Assembly: GCA_002794785.1 (NCBI GenBank)
Contig: NBBA01000001.1
Coordinates: forward strand, 1,364,001 to 1,428,000
Direction of reading: 5' to 3'
Source: Coniferiporia sulphurascens
Taxonomy: Eukaryota > Basidiomycota > Agaricomycetes > Hymenochaetales > Hymenochaetaceae
Length of the DNA stretch: 64,000 nt
The notes beneath the pieces were generated by a model that saw only the letters and a list, made by a program, of their open reading frames with translations, had not been told where the DNA came from and did not search any database. The stretch's first letter is position 1, and each line of letters begins with the position of its first letter. This document shows, one piece after another, positions 1 through 12,001 of the stretch. A program made the translations under genes and the position numbers.

Positions 1-2092
1 TAGCTTGGTGAGGCCACACATGGCACAGATGGCAGATCCCAAGGCGGTTCCAATGTGCAATCCATCGGTGAAGACCTGGAGGTGGGGGGTGGTACTGAGG
101 TCTAGGGCAGCCTGCATGAACTCATTGCATGTGTCTCCTGTGACCAGGAGGGAGGGGAGGGTAAAGGTGACCCATCTGCCTGTAAAGGCCAGGGGGTCCA
201 TCCAGGGGGGGTGTGTGTATGCAGGGACCAGTTGTACCCAAGGGACTCGGACCTGCAGAGAAAGGGAAAAAGGTCTATTAGTTACATTGCGGAAGCATTT
301 GCAGCCAATAGAGTGGGGGGTGCACCATAGGCACAGAGAATGGGATGTTTTTAAATACTCAAAGTAAAAAGAGAGGGGAGGGACTGAGCATAGGAAATTA
401 GTAGAGAAAGGGGAGGTGCCTTTGTAGACGCCTAGGATCCACTGGCAGGCCGTGTTTTGCACAGACTGGAGGCGGTTGATCAGGGTTTTTTGGCGGCGGC
501 TGTGGTACCAGACTGGAGCGCCCCATGCTAGAACGGAGCAGACACAGCTGGTGTATAGTCGCTGGAGGAGGAGGGCCGATACTCCGCATTCGGTGTTGCC
601 TAGGATGCGGAGGGCGGTGAGGGTGGAGAGTCCCTTGGAACACATTCATTCAATGTGGGGCTTAAAGGTCAGGCCTGGATCCCACCAGATCCCAAGCCAC
701 CAGAGTGGACAGGAGGGTCGGATGAGGGTGTTGGGGTTGATTTGGATCCCGGCAGTGTCCCAGACATGATAGCCGACTCTTCGCCAAGGTGGGTGGAAGT
801 GGAGTGCCTCTGTTTTGGCAGCTTCGATGTTGAGACCGATGTTGCCAAAGAGGCCGTCAAGTTGGTGATAGGCATTGGCCAGGTGGTGGCAGTTGGATGC
901 TACTGAGGGGCCGACACATATTAGTAGGTGGTCATCAACATATGCAAGCACTTTGGTGCCGGCTTGGTGAAAGCACCAGAGGACCACACCCGCAAAAATT
1001 GTTGACAGGATGGGGGAGACAGGCAATCCTTGAGGGGTGCCGAAGTCAGGTTTTGGGGCAGTTGGGAGGGTGGTGCCATCGAAGGTGACTGTGACCTGCC
1101 TGTCCGTCATGAAGGAGAGGCACCAGTCCGCCATGTTGGGTGGGCACTGGAGCTCCAGCAATTGCTGGTGGAGGAGGCGGGGGTGTACTGAGTCAAAGAA
1201 ACCTTGTATGTTGACTGCTAGGACCGAACACACAAGGCCCTTCGAGTGGGTATTCTCCACTATCTGTAAGAGGTGTTGGGCAGCATCATAGACTGAGTGT
1301 CCTTGGTGCCCCCCATACTGGTTAGGTGGCAGCCAGTCCTGCTTATTAGCGAGGAACTGGAGCCGGTTAGCGATGATCTTTTTGAGGAGTTTCCCTAAGG
1401 TCTCCTCAAGGGTGATGGGCCAGTATGAGCATGGTGAGAAGGGGTCCTTCTTGTTAGGCTTCTGCAGCATAACCACTTTTGCTGCCCACCAGCACTTGGG
1501 GTGGTGCCCCAGGCACAGGCAGTCATTGAAAAGCGAGAGGATCTCATTGGGGTAAGCTTCCACCACCCATTTCAGGGGGTGGTAGCTTATTCCCGAGAGG
1601 CCCGGAGCTGACAAGTTGGAGGTGTTGGACAGTGCCTCCATAAGCTTGGTGAGGAGGATTGGTGGGGCAGCTGGTTGGGGGAGGGAGGTGGATTTTGGTC
1701 TGCCAGCAGGGGGGGGGAGGCATGAAGAAAGTTTCATGGAAAAGCTCACCTTTCTCATTGTCCAACTGTGCGAAGGTGCCATCTCACCGCTTGAGGGATG
1801 GGATGGGGGTGGGGTGGGTGCCGAGGCCACGTTTGGCCCAGGTCCAGATGTTGGAGGCATCCGCTTCGGCTGCCTAGTCGGCATAGAACTGCCGCTTTGC
1901 TGTGCACACTCCACATTTGAAGGTGTGGCACGCTGACGCACACTGGAGGGGGGTGGTGGCTGTCAAAATGGCGGCTAGCGGGCTTTTGCACGTTGGCGTC
2001 CACCATGGGACCTCCGTTTTTGATGGTTTCACGAGGTGGGTGAACGGCTCAAGGGCTGCCACCATGGCTTTCACCACAGCATTGGCTTTGTC
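1..2092 (-). mobile_element. LINE copy L1, truncated at both ends in the window
   Basis: Reads leftward: the end of the endonuclease domain near 2077, then reverse transcriptase, then the start of RNase H at the left edge, where QVFTDG is visible around 60-90. The 5' end stops at the simple-repeat tail of the next LINE (L2) at about 2093. The 3' part lies outside the window. The frame is broken near 646. It is the same family as the full-length copy at 54966-61371. Confidence 0.9.
646..1941 (-). pseudogene. LINE ORF2 fragment: reverse transcriptase
   Basis: An open stretch of 431 codons covers the linker after the endonuclease and most of the reverse transcriptase, the enzyme that copies LINE RNA into DNA at the nicked target. 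Visible blocks in order are KPNKKDPFSPCSYWPITLEE, the LPPNQYGG segment, NIQGFFDSVHPRLLH (usually DIQGFFDS, so the first catalytic Asp appears to be Asn here), GTPQGLPVSPILST, and the catalytic AYVDDHLLIC. The endonuclease is missing on the 5' side and the frame is lost at the 3' side, so the gene is dead. Confidence 0.85.
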
Positions 2093-2421
2093 TTTTTTAT
2101 TTTATTTTATTTTATTTTATTTTATTATTCCTGCAGTATTACATAATTACAAGCTGCCCCCCCCGAAGGGGGGGCCCTAACTACATAACAACAGAGGCAC
2201 CCATCATTGCACAACACACAAAACTGGGCAGGGGCCCTGCTCCCTGAGGGGAGCCGAGGTGTGAAGGCCCCCTATTAGTACAGAAGAAAGCAGAGGGAGG
2301 AATACATATCACTACAACAATACCAAGCAGACGAGGGCAGGCAAAAGAGGTAGTTTAAAATAGGAAAGGGAGGGCGAGAGCACTGGCCGGGACATATGGA
2401 GGGGAGTCTGAAGGGCAGGCA

Positions 2422-2810
2422 CTAGTCAGAGGAAAAGGGAGGAAGCGCACCTGAAAGCTCCAAGAGAGCCAGGTCTGGGTCCTGGGAATGGGGTCCAAGC
2501 ATATGACTCATGTAATCCCAAAGGAGGTCCAGGTCCATATCTTCATCGGTCGGGTGTCCCTCCAGTTCCATCGCGGCAAAGGCCAGGTGGATGGCAGCTG
2601 AGGTGCGGTCAGAGAGGTGGTTCAGGTGCCCTGTGAGTTTAAGCCAGCAGCGTAGAACCTGGAGGTGGTTTTCATCAGCCCACTCAGTGTGGTGGGTTGG
2701 GAGTGGGAGGCAGGGGGGCCAGACCTTGTGGATCCATGGTCGGAATGTGTGACATCCACCCAGTACATGAGCAGGCGACTGAGCCGGCCAGGGGGGGTGG
2801 TTGTGCCATC
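2422..2810 (-). pseudogene. LINE ORF2 C-terminal segment (L2)
   Basis: This is the C-terminal part of ORF2 after RNase H. The motif ending ALLELSGALPPF just before the stop is found at the ORF2 end of almost every copy in the window. Upstream it contains the H-x-L-x2-C motif (AHVLGGC) common after the RNase H domain of fungal LINEs; a nucleic-acid role for that motif is inferred. The coding sequence is cut by the solo LTR at 2811-3368 and resumes at 3369. Confidence 0.8.
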
Positions 2811-3368
2811 TGTTAAGCTCAACGGTTACGTGGTGATCGACGTCGGGGCTTCCTGATCGTCGGAACTGATGGTACGGCAACGGGGCTTCCTAGATGTCGT
2901 AAGTCGAAGATGATCATCGATGGGGCTTCCTGATCGGTGATGTGGACACGAGGTGCTTCTTAGCAGAGTCGGGTTATGACAAAGTGACTAATGGCCAAGT
3001 GGCACACAGTAGACTGGTGGTAGCAGATAATGGGCTTGTATGAACAAAGAGCACAAGCTTAGGGCTTGTGCTACTGACGTTACATGCTTATATGCTACTC
3101 TATGTGTTTGCTACTGTAGCGACTTGGTTAGGTATGTTTACCAGACTATGGAAGGTCATGGAAACGCAAGGAAGGCCTTGGTAATACAAGTATGGTGATC
3201 AGTAAGCAAAGCACGTCATGATGGTGCAATAAGGCGTCATCATGGCGTCTTATGGTGCAAGGCGAATAAGGATGAGTAAGGTAGAGAAATGGGGGAGTTG
3301 CGCTGACTGATGATGATGAAGGTGAAGTGAGTCAGCACAGTAAGGGAAAGTAAGGGAAAATTGTAACA
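2811..3368 (-). mobile_element. Solo LTR, family G (Gypsy-like), with 5-bp TSD
   Basis: This is a 558-bp element that in its own orientation begins TGTTACA and ends TTAACA. It is flanked by the direct repeat CCATC at 2806-2810 and 3369-3373. It splits LINE ORF2, and the coding sequence joins across it. The same sequence occurs at 12002-12561 (+) and as the LTR of a Gypsy element at 62989-63548 (+). The TATA-like ATATAAGC and the TGTGCTC region are shared with the other copies. TG...CA ends plus a 5-bp TSD are the mark of LTR integrases. A single LTR remains after LTR-LTR recombination. Confidence 0.92.
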
Positions 3369-3695
3369 CCATCTGCAGTGTGAGATCAGGCCGTGCCTGC
3401 ACTGGTAGGCTGAGTCGAAGCTCAGCCAGTAGCCCCTGTAGGGACTGGCACAACATAGGACCTGGGCGACTGCAGAGAGCTCCTGGCGAGGGTGGTTGAC
3501 TGACTGCATGATAAGCTTTCAGGGATGGCGAGAGGGGATACCATTGACAGCAAGGTATTTGTCAGCTGTTGAGGCCAGGGGGCAGGTGAGTGAGAGGGAC
3601 CAGCACTCCATAAGAGTGTTGATGGAAGCCTCCTTCAGTGCAGAGGTGGAGGGTGCGAGGGAGGACAGGGGTAGGTTCATTGTGAACTTCGCCTC

Positions 3696-5174
3696 TCAGT
3701 CCGCCCATTCATTCCCAAGGATGTCAGAGTGACCCGGGCACCATATGAAGTGGATGGAAAGATCCGGGTATGAGTCCAGGAGAGTCTGGACCCCCGCCTT
3801 CCATTGATGGAGGAGATGGGCACCTGGAACTGGTGCCCATGTACAGATAAGGTGGAGTGCCATCAGCGAATCTGACAGAAAGAAGATGTCAGATGCGACA
3901 GGCAGGAGATCCTGGAGGTGGTGTGTGGCCCAGCTCAGTGCAGAGGTGAGGGAGAAAATCTCCACATCTGTGGCTGTTGCACAGGTGGGGGAGGCCAGCC
4001 AGTGGGACTTGAGGCAGGTAAGGCCCCTCATGGCACAGATGGCTGATCCAGACTTAGAACCCATGTGTGAGCCATTGGTGAAAACCTGGAGGTGGGGGAG
4101 GGTGCTCAGGGAGTGCACAGTGGCCACAAATTCCTCGCAAGTGTCCATGCTGACCAGAGTGATAGGGGTGGCAAAGGAGACTCTTCCATTCATAAATGCC
4201 AGAGGATCTGTCCACAGGGGATGAGTGTATGCAGGAACCAGTTGAACCCGAGGGACCTGGACCTGCAGAGAAGTGGAAAAGGGATGGTTAGTTACATTTT
4301 TATAATATCGTTTTCTACCGACAGAGTGTGGGGTGCGCCAGAGGCACAGAGAGTGAAGGGTTTTAGCATATTTGAGATAATGAGAAAGGGGGGGAAGGGA
4401 ACAAAGAAAATTTGTAGAAAAGGGAGAGGTGCCTTTATAGATGCCGAGAATCCATCTGCATGCTGTGTTTTGCACAGCCTGCAAGTGGCTTACTAAGGTT
4501 TTTTGGTGCCAGCCATGGTACCATATCGGCACACCCCATGTGAGAACTGAGCGAATGCAGGTGGTATACAGTTGATGGAGGAGAAGGGCCAAGATGCCAT
4601 GTTTGGTGTTGCCAAGAATGCGGAGGGTGGCGAGGGTGGAGAGACCTTTGGAGTGCATGCGCTCGACATGGGTCTTGAAGGTGAGGGCAGGATCCCACCA
4701 TATCCCGAGCCAGCAGAGTGGGATGGAGGGTCGGATTAGTGTGGTGGGGGCGACCCAGACCCCAGTGGTGTCCCAGTTTGTGTAGGCAGCTGAGCATTGT
4801 CGGGGTGGGTGGAAGTGGAGGCACTCCATTTTGGCGGCTTCGATGTTGAGACCGATGGCTCTGAAGTGGGCATTGAGTAGGTGGTAGGCATTAGACAGTT
4901 GTTGGCAGTTGGATGCCATGCTGGGTCCGATGCACACAAGGAGGTGGTCATCTACATATGCCAGGGTGGTGGTGCCGGTTTGGTGAAATTTCCGGAGGAC
5001 CACCCCTGCAAATATGGTTGAGAGGATAGGAGACACTGGTGACCCTTGGGGGGTGCCGAGGTTGGGTTTGTGGGTGGTCGGGAGGGTGGTGCTGTTGAAA
5101 GCAATGGCTACCTGCTGGTCTGTCATGAAGGACAAGCACCAGTCCGCCATGTTGGGTGGGCACTGGAGTTCCAA
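3696..5174 (-). pseudogene. LINE ORF2: reverse transcriptase C-terminal half and RNase H (L2)
   Basis: An open frame of 492 codons starts inside the reverse transcriptase. The catalytic box AYVDDHLLVC is near residue 75. The thumb region and then RNase H follow, with QVFTNGSHMGSKSGSAIC where sister copies have FTDGS (first catalytic Asp changed to Asn), then a block with FFLSDSL, and HFIWCPGHSDILGNEWAD at the end. A stop follows directly where other copies read on. RNase H removes the RNA strand after cDNA synthesis. The Asp to Asn change and the broken frames mean it is not functional. Confidence 0.85.
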
Positions 5175-5955
5175 CAGTTGTCAGTGGAGGAGTTGAGGGT
5201 GGATGGAGTTGAAGAAGCCCTGGATGTCGACCGCTAGGACTGAACATACATGACCCTCTGTGTGGGTGTGCTCTGCAATCTGTAAGGTGTTGGGCAGCAT
5301 CATAGATGGAATGTCCCTGGCGCCCCCTGTATTGGTTAGGTGGCAGCCAATCCCGCGTGTTTGCGAGGAATTGGAGCCGGTTAGCAATCATCTTTTCAAG
5401 GAGTTTCCCTAGGGTCTCCTCAAGGGTAATGGGCCAATAAGATCTCGGAGAGGGGGGGTCCTTCTTGTTTGGCTTCCTGAGCATCACCACTTTTGCTGCC
5501 CACCAACACTTGGGGTGGTGCCCCATGCACAAACAGTCATTGAAAAGGGCAAGAATCTCTCTGGGGTAAGCATCCACCACCCATTTCAGGGGGTGGTAGC
5601 CGATGCCCAAGAGGCCTGGGGCTTACAAGTTGGAGGTGTTGGCCAGTGCCCCCGTAAGCTCTGTGAGGAGTATGGGCGGGGCAGCTGGTTGGGGGGGAGG
5701 TGGCGGGGTGTCAGCCACTTGATGGGGTGGAGGGGGCATGAAGAAAGTGGTGCAGAAGAGCTCACCTTTCTCATCATCCGATTGGGTGAAGGTGCCATCA
5801 CTCTTTTTCAGCGATGGGATGGGTGTCGGACAGTTGCTGAGGCCACGCTTGGCCCAGCTCCAAATGTTGGAGGCGTCCACTTGGTCGGCCTGGTTGGCAT
5901 AGAACTGCTGCTTGGCCGCCTGTATGCCGCGCTTGAATGCACGGCAGACTGCTGA

Positions 5956-6987
5956 TCACTGAAGGGGGGTGGAGGCTGTCGAGATCGCCTGGAGGAGTGA
6001 CTTGCAGGTTGGGGTCCACCATGGGACTTTGGACTTGGACAGTTTAGCGAGTCTGGTGAAGGGGGCAAGGGCAGTGATCATAGAGTCGACCACTGCCTGC
6101 ACTTTGATGTTGAGGGTGGGGGTGTTGACTGCTGGGAGTAGAAAGGCGGTTTTGGGTAATGGAAAGGCAATGTCAGTCCACTCTTCCCTGTCTGCCAGGA
6201 GTAACTGGTGGGTCTTGATGACTGGGGGTGGGGGCTGAGATGGCAAGGACTGGTGCAGCATGGCATGGTCGGACAATGTGGAGGGGGTTGAGGTGCCCAA
6301 ATCTAGGATTGTATTGGGGTTGATCACAGGGGGGGACCAGATCATGTCAATAGGGCACCACCAACAGTTGTCAACAGGCTGTGAGTCAGAGTCTGGGAGG
6401 TGGGCTGGCACACGGCCATGCTCTCGGAAGAAGTTGTTGAGGGGTTGAGCCCTCAAGTCTTCCTGCCATGAGGCGAGGAGTTCGGACCACAAGTGGTGGC
6501 AACAGTTGAAGTTGCCTGTCACAAGTAGAGTGGAGGCCAAAGCCGGTGGGATTGTGAAGAGAAACGACTCACTGGGGTAGAGGGGGGTGGCGGTGGTGCA
6601 GTCCGGTGTGTGCATGCCATAGTAGTTGCACAGGCAGATCGTCAGGTGGGTGCAGATTTCGATGGTGAGGACGTTGGTGCCAGAGGAGGTGGCCCCAAGG
6701 ACGGACCATGCAGTCGAGGGGATGGTGCGGGATACATAGGTGACGACCCTCGGCCGGGTGGCCGGGGGAAGAATAGCTGTGTACCCTGGGAGGGATGGAA
6801 CATTGAGGACCAGCATGCTGGTGGGGTCAGTGAGGGATGGCTGGAGGCCGATTTGGTACCAGGGTGGTTCCTGGATTAAAATGATGGTGGGTGGGGATGG
6901 GTCAGTGGTAAGGATCGGTACAAGGGAATGGACTGCGGCTAATGAGCAGGCAGCATTCCACTGAAGAATAGAGATGTCTCTATTCAT
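5956..6987 (-). pseudogene. LINE ORF2 N-terminus: APE-type endonuclease (L2)
   Basis: ORF2 starts at the ATG at 6987, whose ATGA overlaps the ORF1 stop. The 343 codons form an endonuclease/exonuclease/phosphatase domain, which nicks the target DNA. Visible motifs are LQWNAA at the start, LIQEPPW (catalytic Glu), NYYGMH, GNFNCCHHLW and LSDHAML (Asp-His pair). Sister copies read GDFN in the fourth motif, so a catalytic Asp is replaced by Asn here. The domain runs into the linker before the reverse transcriptase and the frame then breaks. Confidence 0.85.
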
Positions 6988-8875
6988 GAGTCCTCCATTG
7001 TTTCGTCTTCAGGCCCTTCAATGGCAGCCTCGATCCGGTGGTAACACCATTTCTTAGGGCACTGAGGGTAGGTGGTGGGGTGGTCACCCTTGCAGTTGGT
7101 GCAATAGCAAGGGTGAGGGCCGTGGTCGCCCTCAATAGCTTCGGTGGCATAGGATGTGCATGACTTATGGTGGTTGTGGGAGAGGTGGCCACCTCCACAT
7201 TTGGCACAACATGGCTGGGCTCAGCATCCTTTTGTTCCATGTCCTAGGCCCTGGCAGCGCTCGCATTGAGTGAGGCTGGGGTGGAAGGGGGGGACTGAGA
7301 GGGAGAGGGAGGCTCTGAACATCCACACTCACAGGTGCTTGAGGAGTTGCACCTGGATGGATCCATTGGGGTCAGAGAAGGAGAACACTACCAGGCATCT
7401 GTCAAGGGTCAGCAGGTGGTCTTCAGTGGCAGCAAAGTGAGGGTCAACTACAAAGTTGAGGAGGCGGAGCATCGGGTTGTGCCTGACTTCAGCCATGAGG
7501 GCCTTGGGGGTGATGGTGTGGCCGTTCTGGCTGAAAAGGTAGTCCTTGCATGGCACCATGGAGATGTGGAGCGCAGACTGGGGGCAGACACGGATGGGGG
7601 TGAAGGAGAATGTCCTCGGGATCTTGTTGACTGCCAGAGAAAGGCACTTCTCATGCATATGGGTGGCATAGGCCACAGAGTGCCGATCAATGATCATGTC
7701 CATGGCTGGTGTGGCGGAGGAGGGGCGCTTAGCGAATGAGGTCATGAGGTTCCCTTTTACGTTGAAGGAGGAAGCCAAGACCGTGACCTGGTCAGCAGTG
7801 GGGAGGGAAGAGAAAAACTCACGGGCTGTGGTGGTTAGGCACATGGCCAGGAGCTGGACCTTGGATTTAATCACGATGGACAGTAACAGGACTAGGGTTG
7901 GGTCCTTTGCATACATCAGGGGCAGGGGTGGGACCTGGCATTGCTTTTTCTTCTTTTTGTGGGTCACTGTCATGAAGACTGTGCCCGGAGCTGGAGCAGC
8001 TGGGTTGGGATTGGAGGTGGTCGGTGGGGCCGGGGCGGCCGCCACCTGGTTGTAGGAGGTCGGTGCTGCAGTGATGGTAGCCTGGGTGGTGGTGGTAGGG
8101 GCCTGGGCCTTCTGGGCCTGTGGGGCATGTGGGGTGGGCCAGTTGACAAGGGTTGAGACTTGTCAGGAGATGGTGGTGACTTCTGAGGAGAGCTGTTTAA
8201 CAATGTTAGTCAGTGCAGCCACATCAGGTGACATGTTAGTGGTGCCAGGGGTCCGGATCTGGGCGGAGGGTGGTGGGGTGGTGGTGGGGGTCCTTTGACG
8301 GGAGGGGAGCTGGGGTGAAGGGTTCAGGAAGGAGGACTTCTGTCCCCTGCCTGGCGAAGTTGTAGGCCATCCCCATATTGCGGAGGACATGGTTCTGGGG
8401 GTCCTTCTCATCCCTTACTATGCTGGTGATTGTTTGCTGAACATTCCATAGTAGGTTGCCCACAAACTGTCTGGCTGCAATGTCGGTTTCAGTGGCATTG
8501 GTGTGGTGGGTCTTCCTGTTGAAATCTTCCAGAGTGCAGGAGAGGGAGTACATGAACCCCAAGGTGTGTGGCTCGAACTGGGCTCGAGGATGGGGTTGGG
8601 GGGTGTGCGGGGAGAGGCCTTCTGATGAGCACTTATGGGTAAGCAGCAGTGAGGGAGTGTGCAGGTTCTCGGGGATGTCCTCCATTTCGAGTCCTTGGAC
8701 TTCTTCTGAGATGTTGGATCCTGCAGAGGGTGGGCAGCTGACGTGTTCGAATGCTCGGGCAAACTTGTTGTTTGAGACACCGATGACAGGGGAGGGGGCA
8801 AGGCGGAGTGCATCTGGGGATGAGAGCGGGTTGCCAGGGTCGATTTGGGCATAGGGGACAGGGGTCGTTTCGCAT
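6984..8875 (-). pseudogene. LINE ORF1 (gag-like), frameshifted (L2)
   Basis: ORF1 can be followed in pieces. The segment 8685-8236 has FMYSLSCTLEDFNRKT and AYNFARQG, 8045-7329 has a lysine run and MYAKDPTLVL, and the C-terminus (7240-6980) lies in a changed frame. Matching blocks occur in the longer copy at 59280-61227. In this family ORF1 is expected to coat the RNA. The C-terminal zinc knuckles are damaged by frameshifts. The last codons end in the ATGA overlap with ORF2. Confidence 0.75.
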
Positions 8876-9035
8876 TGAGCGGAAGCGGCGGATTCGGCGG
8901 CCGTTTCGGCGGCCCTTGCAGCAGCTAGACTAGCTGATGAGGAGGAGGGGACGGTTGGTCAAGTACAATGTAGGGCACCACGATAATCTGACATGGGGGA
9001 GTTTGAGCTGCCCACACTAGTAGATGGTGGTGGTT

Positions 9036-10001
9036 ACTGGTCAAGAAGGGTGCATCTGGTTGAATGGTGGACACTATCACTGGCCCACCCCCTCGCCTCC
9101 ACCGCTGACAAATACCTGGCAGTGCATGGCATCCCCTCTTGTCACCTGCGGAAAGTGCTTACCCACTCCACAGACCACCCTTGCCACCACCTCTCTGCAG
9201 TGGCACAAGTCCTCTGTTGTGCTGGTCCCTATGGGGGCTACTGGCTGAGCTTCGACTCAGCCTACCGGTGCAGACACGGCCTGATCTCCCATTGCAGGTG
9301 GCATAACCATCCTCCCTGGCCCATGCAGACGACCGCCCACATTCTGGGTGGGTGCTCAACTTTCTGGCCCTGGATTCGGCGCATCTGGCCAGCCAAGATC
9401 CCCCTCCCAGTCCACCACTCAGAGTGGGCTGATGAAAACTGTATCCCAGTTCTGCGCTGCTGGCTTAGGCTGATGGGGCATTTGAACCGCCTCTCCAACA
9501 GGACCTCGGGTGCCATTCGCCTGGCTTTCGCCACAATGGAATTGGAGGGCCACCCCACTGACGAGGATATGGACCTGGACCTCCTTAGGGATTACATCCA
9601 TCATATGCTCAGACCCCGTACCCAGGACTCGGACCTGGCTCCCTTGGAGCTTTCAGGTGCACTTCCACCCTTTCTCCCTGATCTATGACCGCCCTTTGGA
9701 CTCCTCATCATATGTCTCGGCCAGTGCTCTCGCCCTCCCATTCTCCATTCTAAGCTTCTTCTTTAACCTGCCCTTACCCGTTGGTTTAGTCATAGCAATA
9801 TGTATTCCTCCCTCTTCTCTGCATCTTTGTACTAATAGGGGACCTCCACACTCTGGCACCCTTTGGGGAGCAGGTCCCCCACCCAGTTTTGTGCATTGCA
9901 TGATGATGGGCACCTCCGTTGTTATGTAGTTAGGGCCCCCCTTCGGGGGGGCAGCTTGTAATTATGTAATACTGCAGGAATAATTTAAATTTAAAAAAAA
10001 A
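9036..10001 (+). mobile_element. LINE copy L3, 5' truncated 3' end
   Basis: Starts in the region after RNase H and ends with the complete 3' UTR (hairpin C-run, TTCG, G-run) and an A-rich tail at 9982-10001. The open frame to 9688 encodes the ORF2 C-terminus: GYWLSFDSAY, HCRWHNHPPWP, the H-x-L-x2-C motif and LELSGALPPF at the end. It abuts the 5' end of L2 head to tail without a visible duplication. Confidence 0.88.
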
Positions 10002-10634
10002 GGCTGGTTCTTACCATGACACCATGTGTTAAGAAGCCCCTATCTCCTTATATCAACTAGTGACGTCATCAGAGACCCTTTTGGGATTTGGGGCAGCAGT
10101 TTTTATGGTTTGTCATGCCAGGGACAACATGGCCCCAGGATTTTTAAGTCCCAACCTGAAGGTCAGATCCAAGTCTCCCTGAACCCAAGGTCTCCTGACT
10201 GAAGCCGACTGCTGAAGGGCAGAGGGTTACCCCCCCCATGCGGGTGTGGGGGCATTAATGTCGTGTCCCCCCCCAACTGGCAGGCATGTGCCCCTTGTGC
10301 TGCCAAGAGGTGGACCAGCCAAGCACCATGCCCTGAGAGAGCACAGCAGACATGAAGAAAGATCATCCTCACCGAGTTTCCCCCCCAAGAAGACATTAAC
10401 AACAGGTCTTCATGCCAGCCAGTGAATGCAAGCACCCGTCTCCTGCCATCCAACAATGCTGCTACAGTGCCTTGGCGACTGGCCAGCTGCCCTCCCTATA
10501 AGGGTGGGCAGTTGGAGAGCCTTCTCTCATGTTGCCCCAGTAGTATACCAGAGCTAGACATGGGTTGCTGTGACTGACCAGAGATGACCCCAGAGTGAAG
10601 GTGAGATGGTGGTGGTAAGAGGACAAGAAGGATG
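10002..10634 (+). repeat. Dispersed repeat R, copy 1, class unknown
   Basis: About 630 bp related to the reverse complement of 25465-26064. Both copies share TGGTTCTTAC near one end, the phrase CATCAGAGACCCTTT, and GGTAAGAGGACAAGAAGGAT at the other end. This copy lies between a LINE tail and a truncated LINE. I see no terminal inverted repeats, no convincing TSD and no recognised coding domain. A frame on the minus strand (10456-10163) shares SVRMI and GDTTL with a frame in the other copy, so a short coding remnant is possible. It could be an LTR fragment or a non-autonomous element. Confidence 0.6.
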
Positions 10635-10781
10635 GCCGTGCATTCAAGTGCGGCATTCAGGCGGCCAAGCGGCAGTTCTACACTGACCAGGCCGACCAAG
10701 CAGACACCTCCAACATCTGGGGCTGGGCCAAGCATGGCCTCAGCAACCGACCTACACCTATCCCATCACTGAAAAAGAGAG

Positions 10782-11852
10782 ATGGCACCTTTACCCAGTC
10801 GGACAACGAGAAAGGTGAGCTGTTCCACACCACTTTCTTCATGCCCCCTCCACCCCAACAAGCGGTCACCTCCCTGCTGCCCCCCCCCCCAACCAGCTGC
10901 CCCACCCATACTCCTCTCGGAGCTTACAGGGGCACTGGCCGATACCTCCAACTTGTCAGCCCCAGGCCTCTCGGGCATTGGCTACCACCCCCTAAAATGG
11001 GTGGTGGACGCCTACCCTGATGAGATCCTCACCCTTTTCAATGACTGTCTGTGCATGGAGCACCACCCCAAGTGTTGGTGGGCGGCAAAAGTGGTGATGC
11101 TCAGGAAGCCGAACAAGAAAGACCCCTTTTTGCTGAGATCTTATTGGCCCATTACCCTTGAGGAGACCCTAGGGAAACTCCTTGAAAAGATGATTGCTAA
11201 CTGGCTCCAATTCCTCACAAACATGCGGGATTGGCTGCCACCTAACCAATATGGGGGGCACCAGGGACATTCTGTCTACAACGCCACCCAACACCTCTTA
11301 CAGATCGCAGAGCATGCCCATGCTGAGGGTCGTGTATGCTCTGTCCTCATGGTTGACATACAGGGCTTCTTCGACTCGGTTCACCCGCAACTCCTCCACT
11401 GGCAACTGTTGGATCTCCAGTGCCCGCCCGACATGGTGGACTGGTGCCTGTCCTTCATGATGGACTGGCAGGTCACCATCGCTTTTGATGGCACCACCCT
11501 CCCAACTGCCCAAAAACCCGACCTCGGCACCCCCCAAGGGTCACCAGTGTCACCAATCCTCTCAACCATGTTCATGGGTGTGGTCCTCCAGAAATTTCAC
11601 CAAACCGGCACCACCGCCCTCACATATGTTGACAACCACCTCCTTGTGTGCATTGAACCCAGCATGGCATCCGACTGCCAGCAACTGTCTAATGCCTACC
11701 ACCAACTCAACACCCACTTTGGCGCCATCAGTCTCAACATTGAAGCCACCAAAATGGAGTGCCTTCACTTCCACCCACCCCGACAACACTCAGCCGCCTA
11801 CACAAACTGGGACACTGCCAGGGTCTGGGTTGCCCCCACCACAATAATCTGA
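10782..11852 (+). pseudogene. LINE ORF2 fragment: reverse transcriptase (L4)
   Basis: The 356 codons include KPNKKDPFLL, LPPNQYGG, VDIQGFFDSVHPQLLH (first catalytic Asp present), GTPQGSPVSPILST and LTYVDNHLLVC. The usual YVDD is YVDN, so one of the paired catalytic Asp residues is lost. The frame stops at ATCTGACC, where sister copies have ATCCGACC, a CGA to TGA change. The coding region resumes beyond the stop and is then cut by the solo LTR. Confidence 0.85.
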
Positions 11853-12001
11853 CCCTCTATCCTGCTCCACTGGCTAGGGATATGGTGGGACCCTGCCCTC
11901 ACCTTCAAGGCCCACATTGAGCACATGTGCTCCAAAGGCCTCTCCACCCTTGCTGCCCTCCACATTCTTGGCAACACTGAATATGGCATCTCAGCCCTTC
12001 T

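Larger units (their letters stand above)
2093..9035 (-). mobile_element. LINE copy L2, near full length, interrupted by a solo LTR
   Basis: The 3' end is a (TAAAA)n tail at 2093-2130, followed by the hairpin 3' UTR, ORF2, ORF1 and a 5' end at about 9035. The first bases of this 5' end (CCACCACCAT and CTAGTG...GGCAGC) match the 5' end of the TSD-bounded copy at 61371. Without the solo LTR at 2811-3368 and its 5-bp TSD it is about 6.4 kb, the full family length. The flanks, L1 on the left and L3 on the right, show no TSD, so one side may have been rearranged. Confidence 0.9.

Noticed and set aside
2811..3368. Family G solo LTR as a separate non-autonomous DNA element
   Set aside because: The same sequence precedes a Gypsy gag-like frame at 63549-64000, and its TG...CA ends and 5-bp TSD fit an LTR.
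10163..10456. Frame inside repeat R as a real gene
   Set aside because: Only two copies are available, similarity between the frames is limited to short blocks, and both lie in broken repeats. Kept as an observation, not as a CDS.
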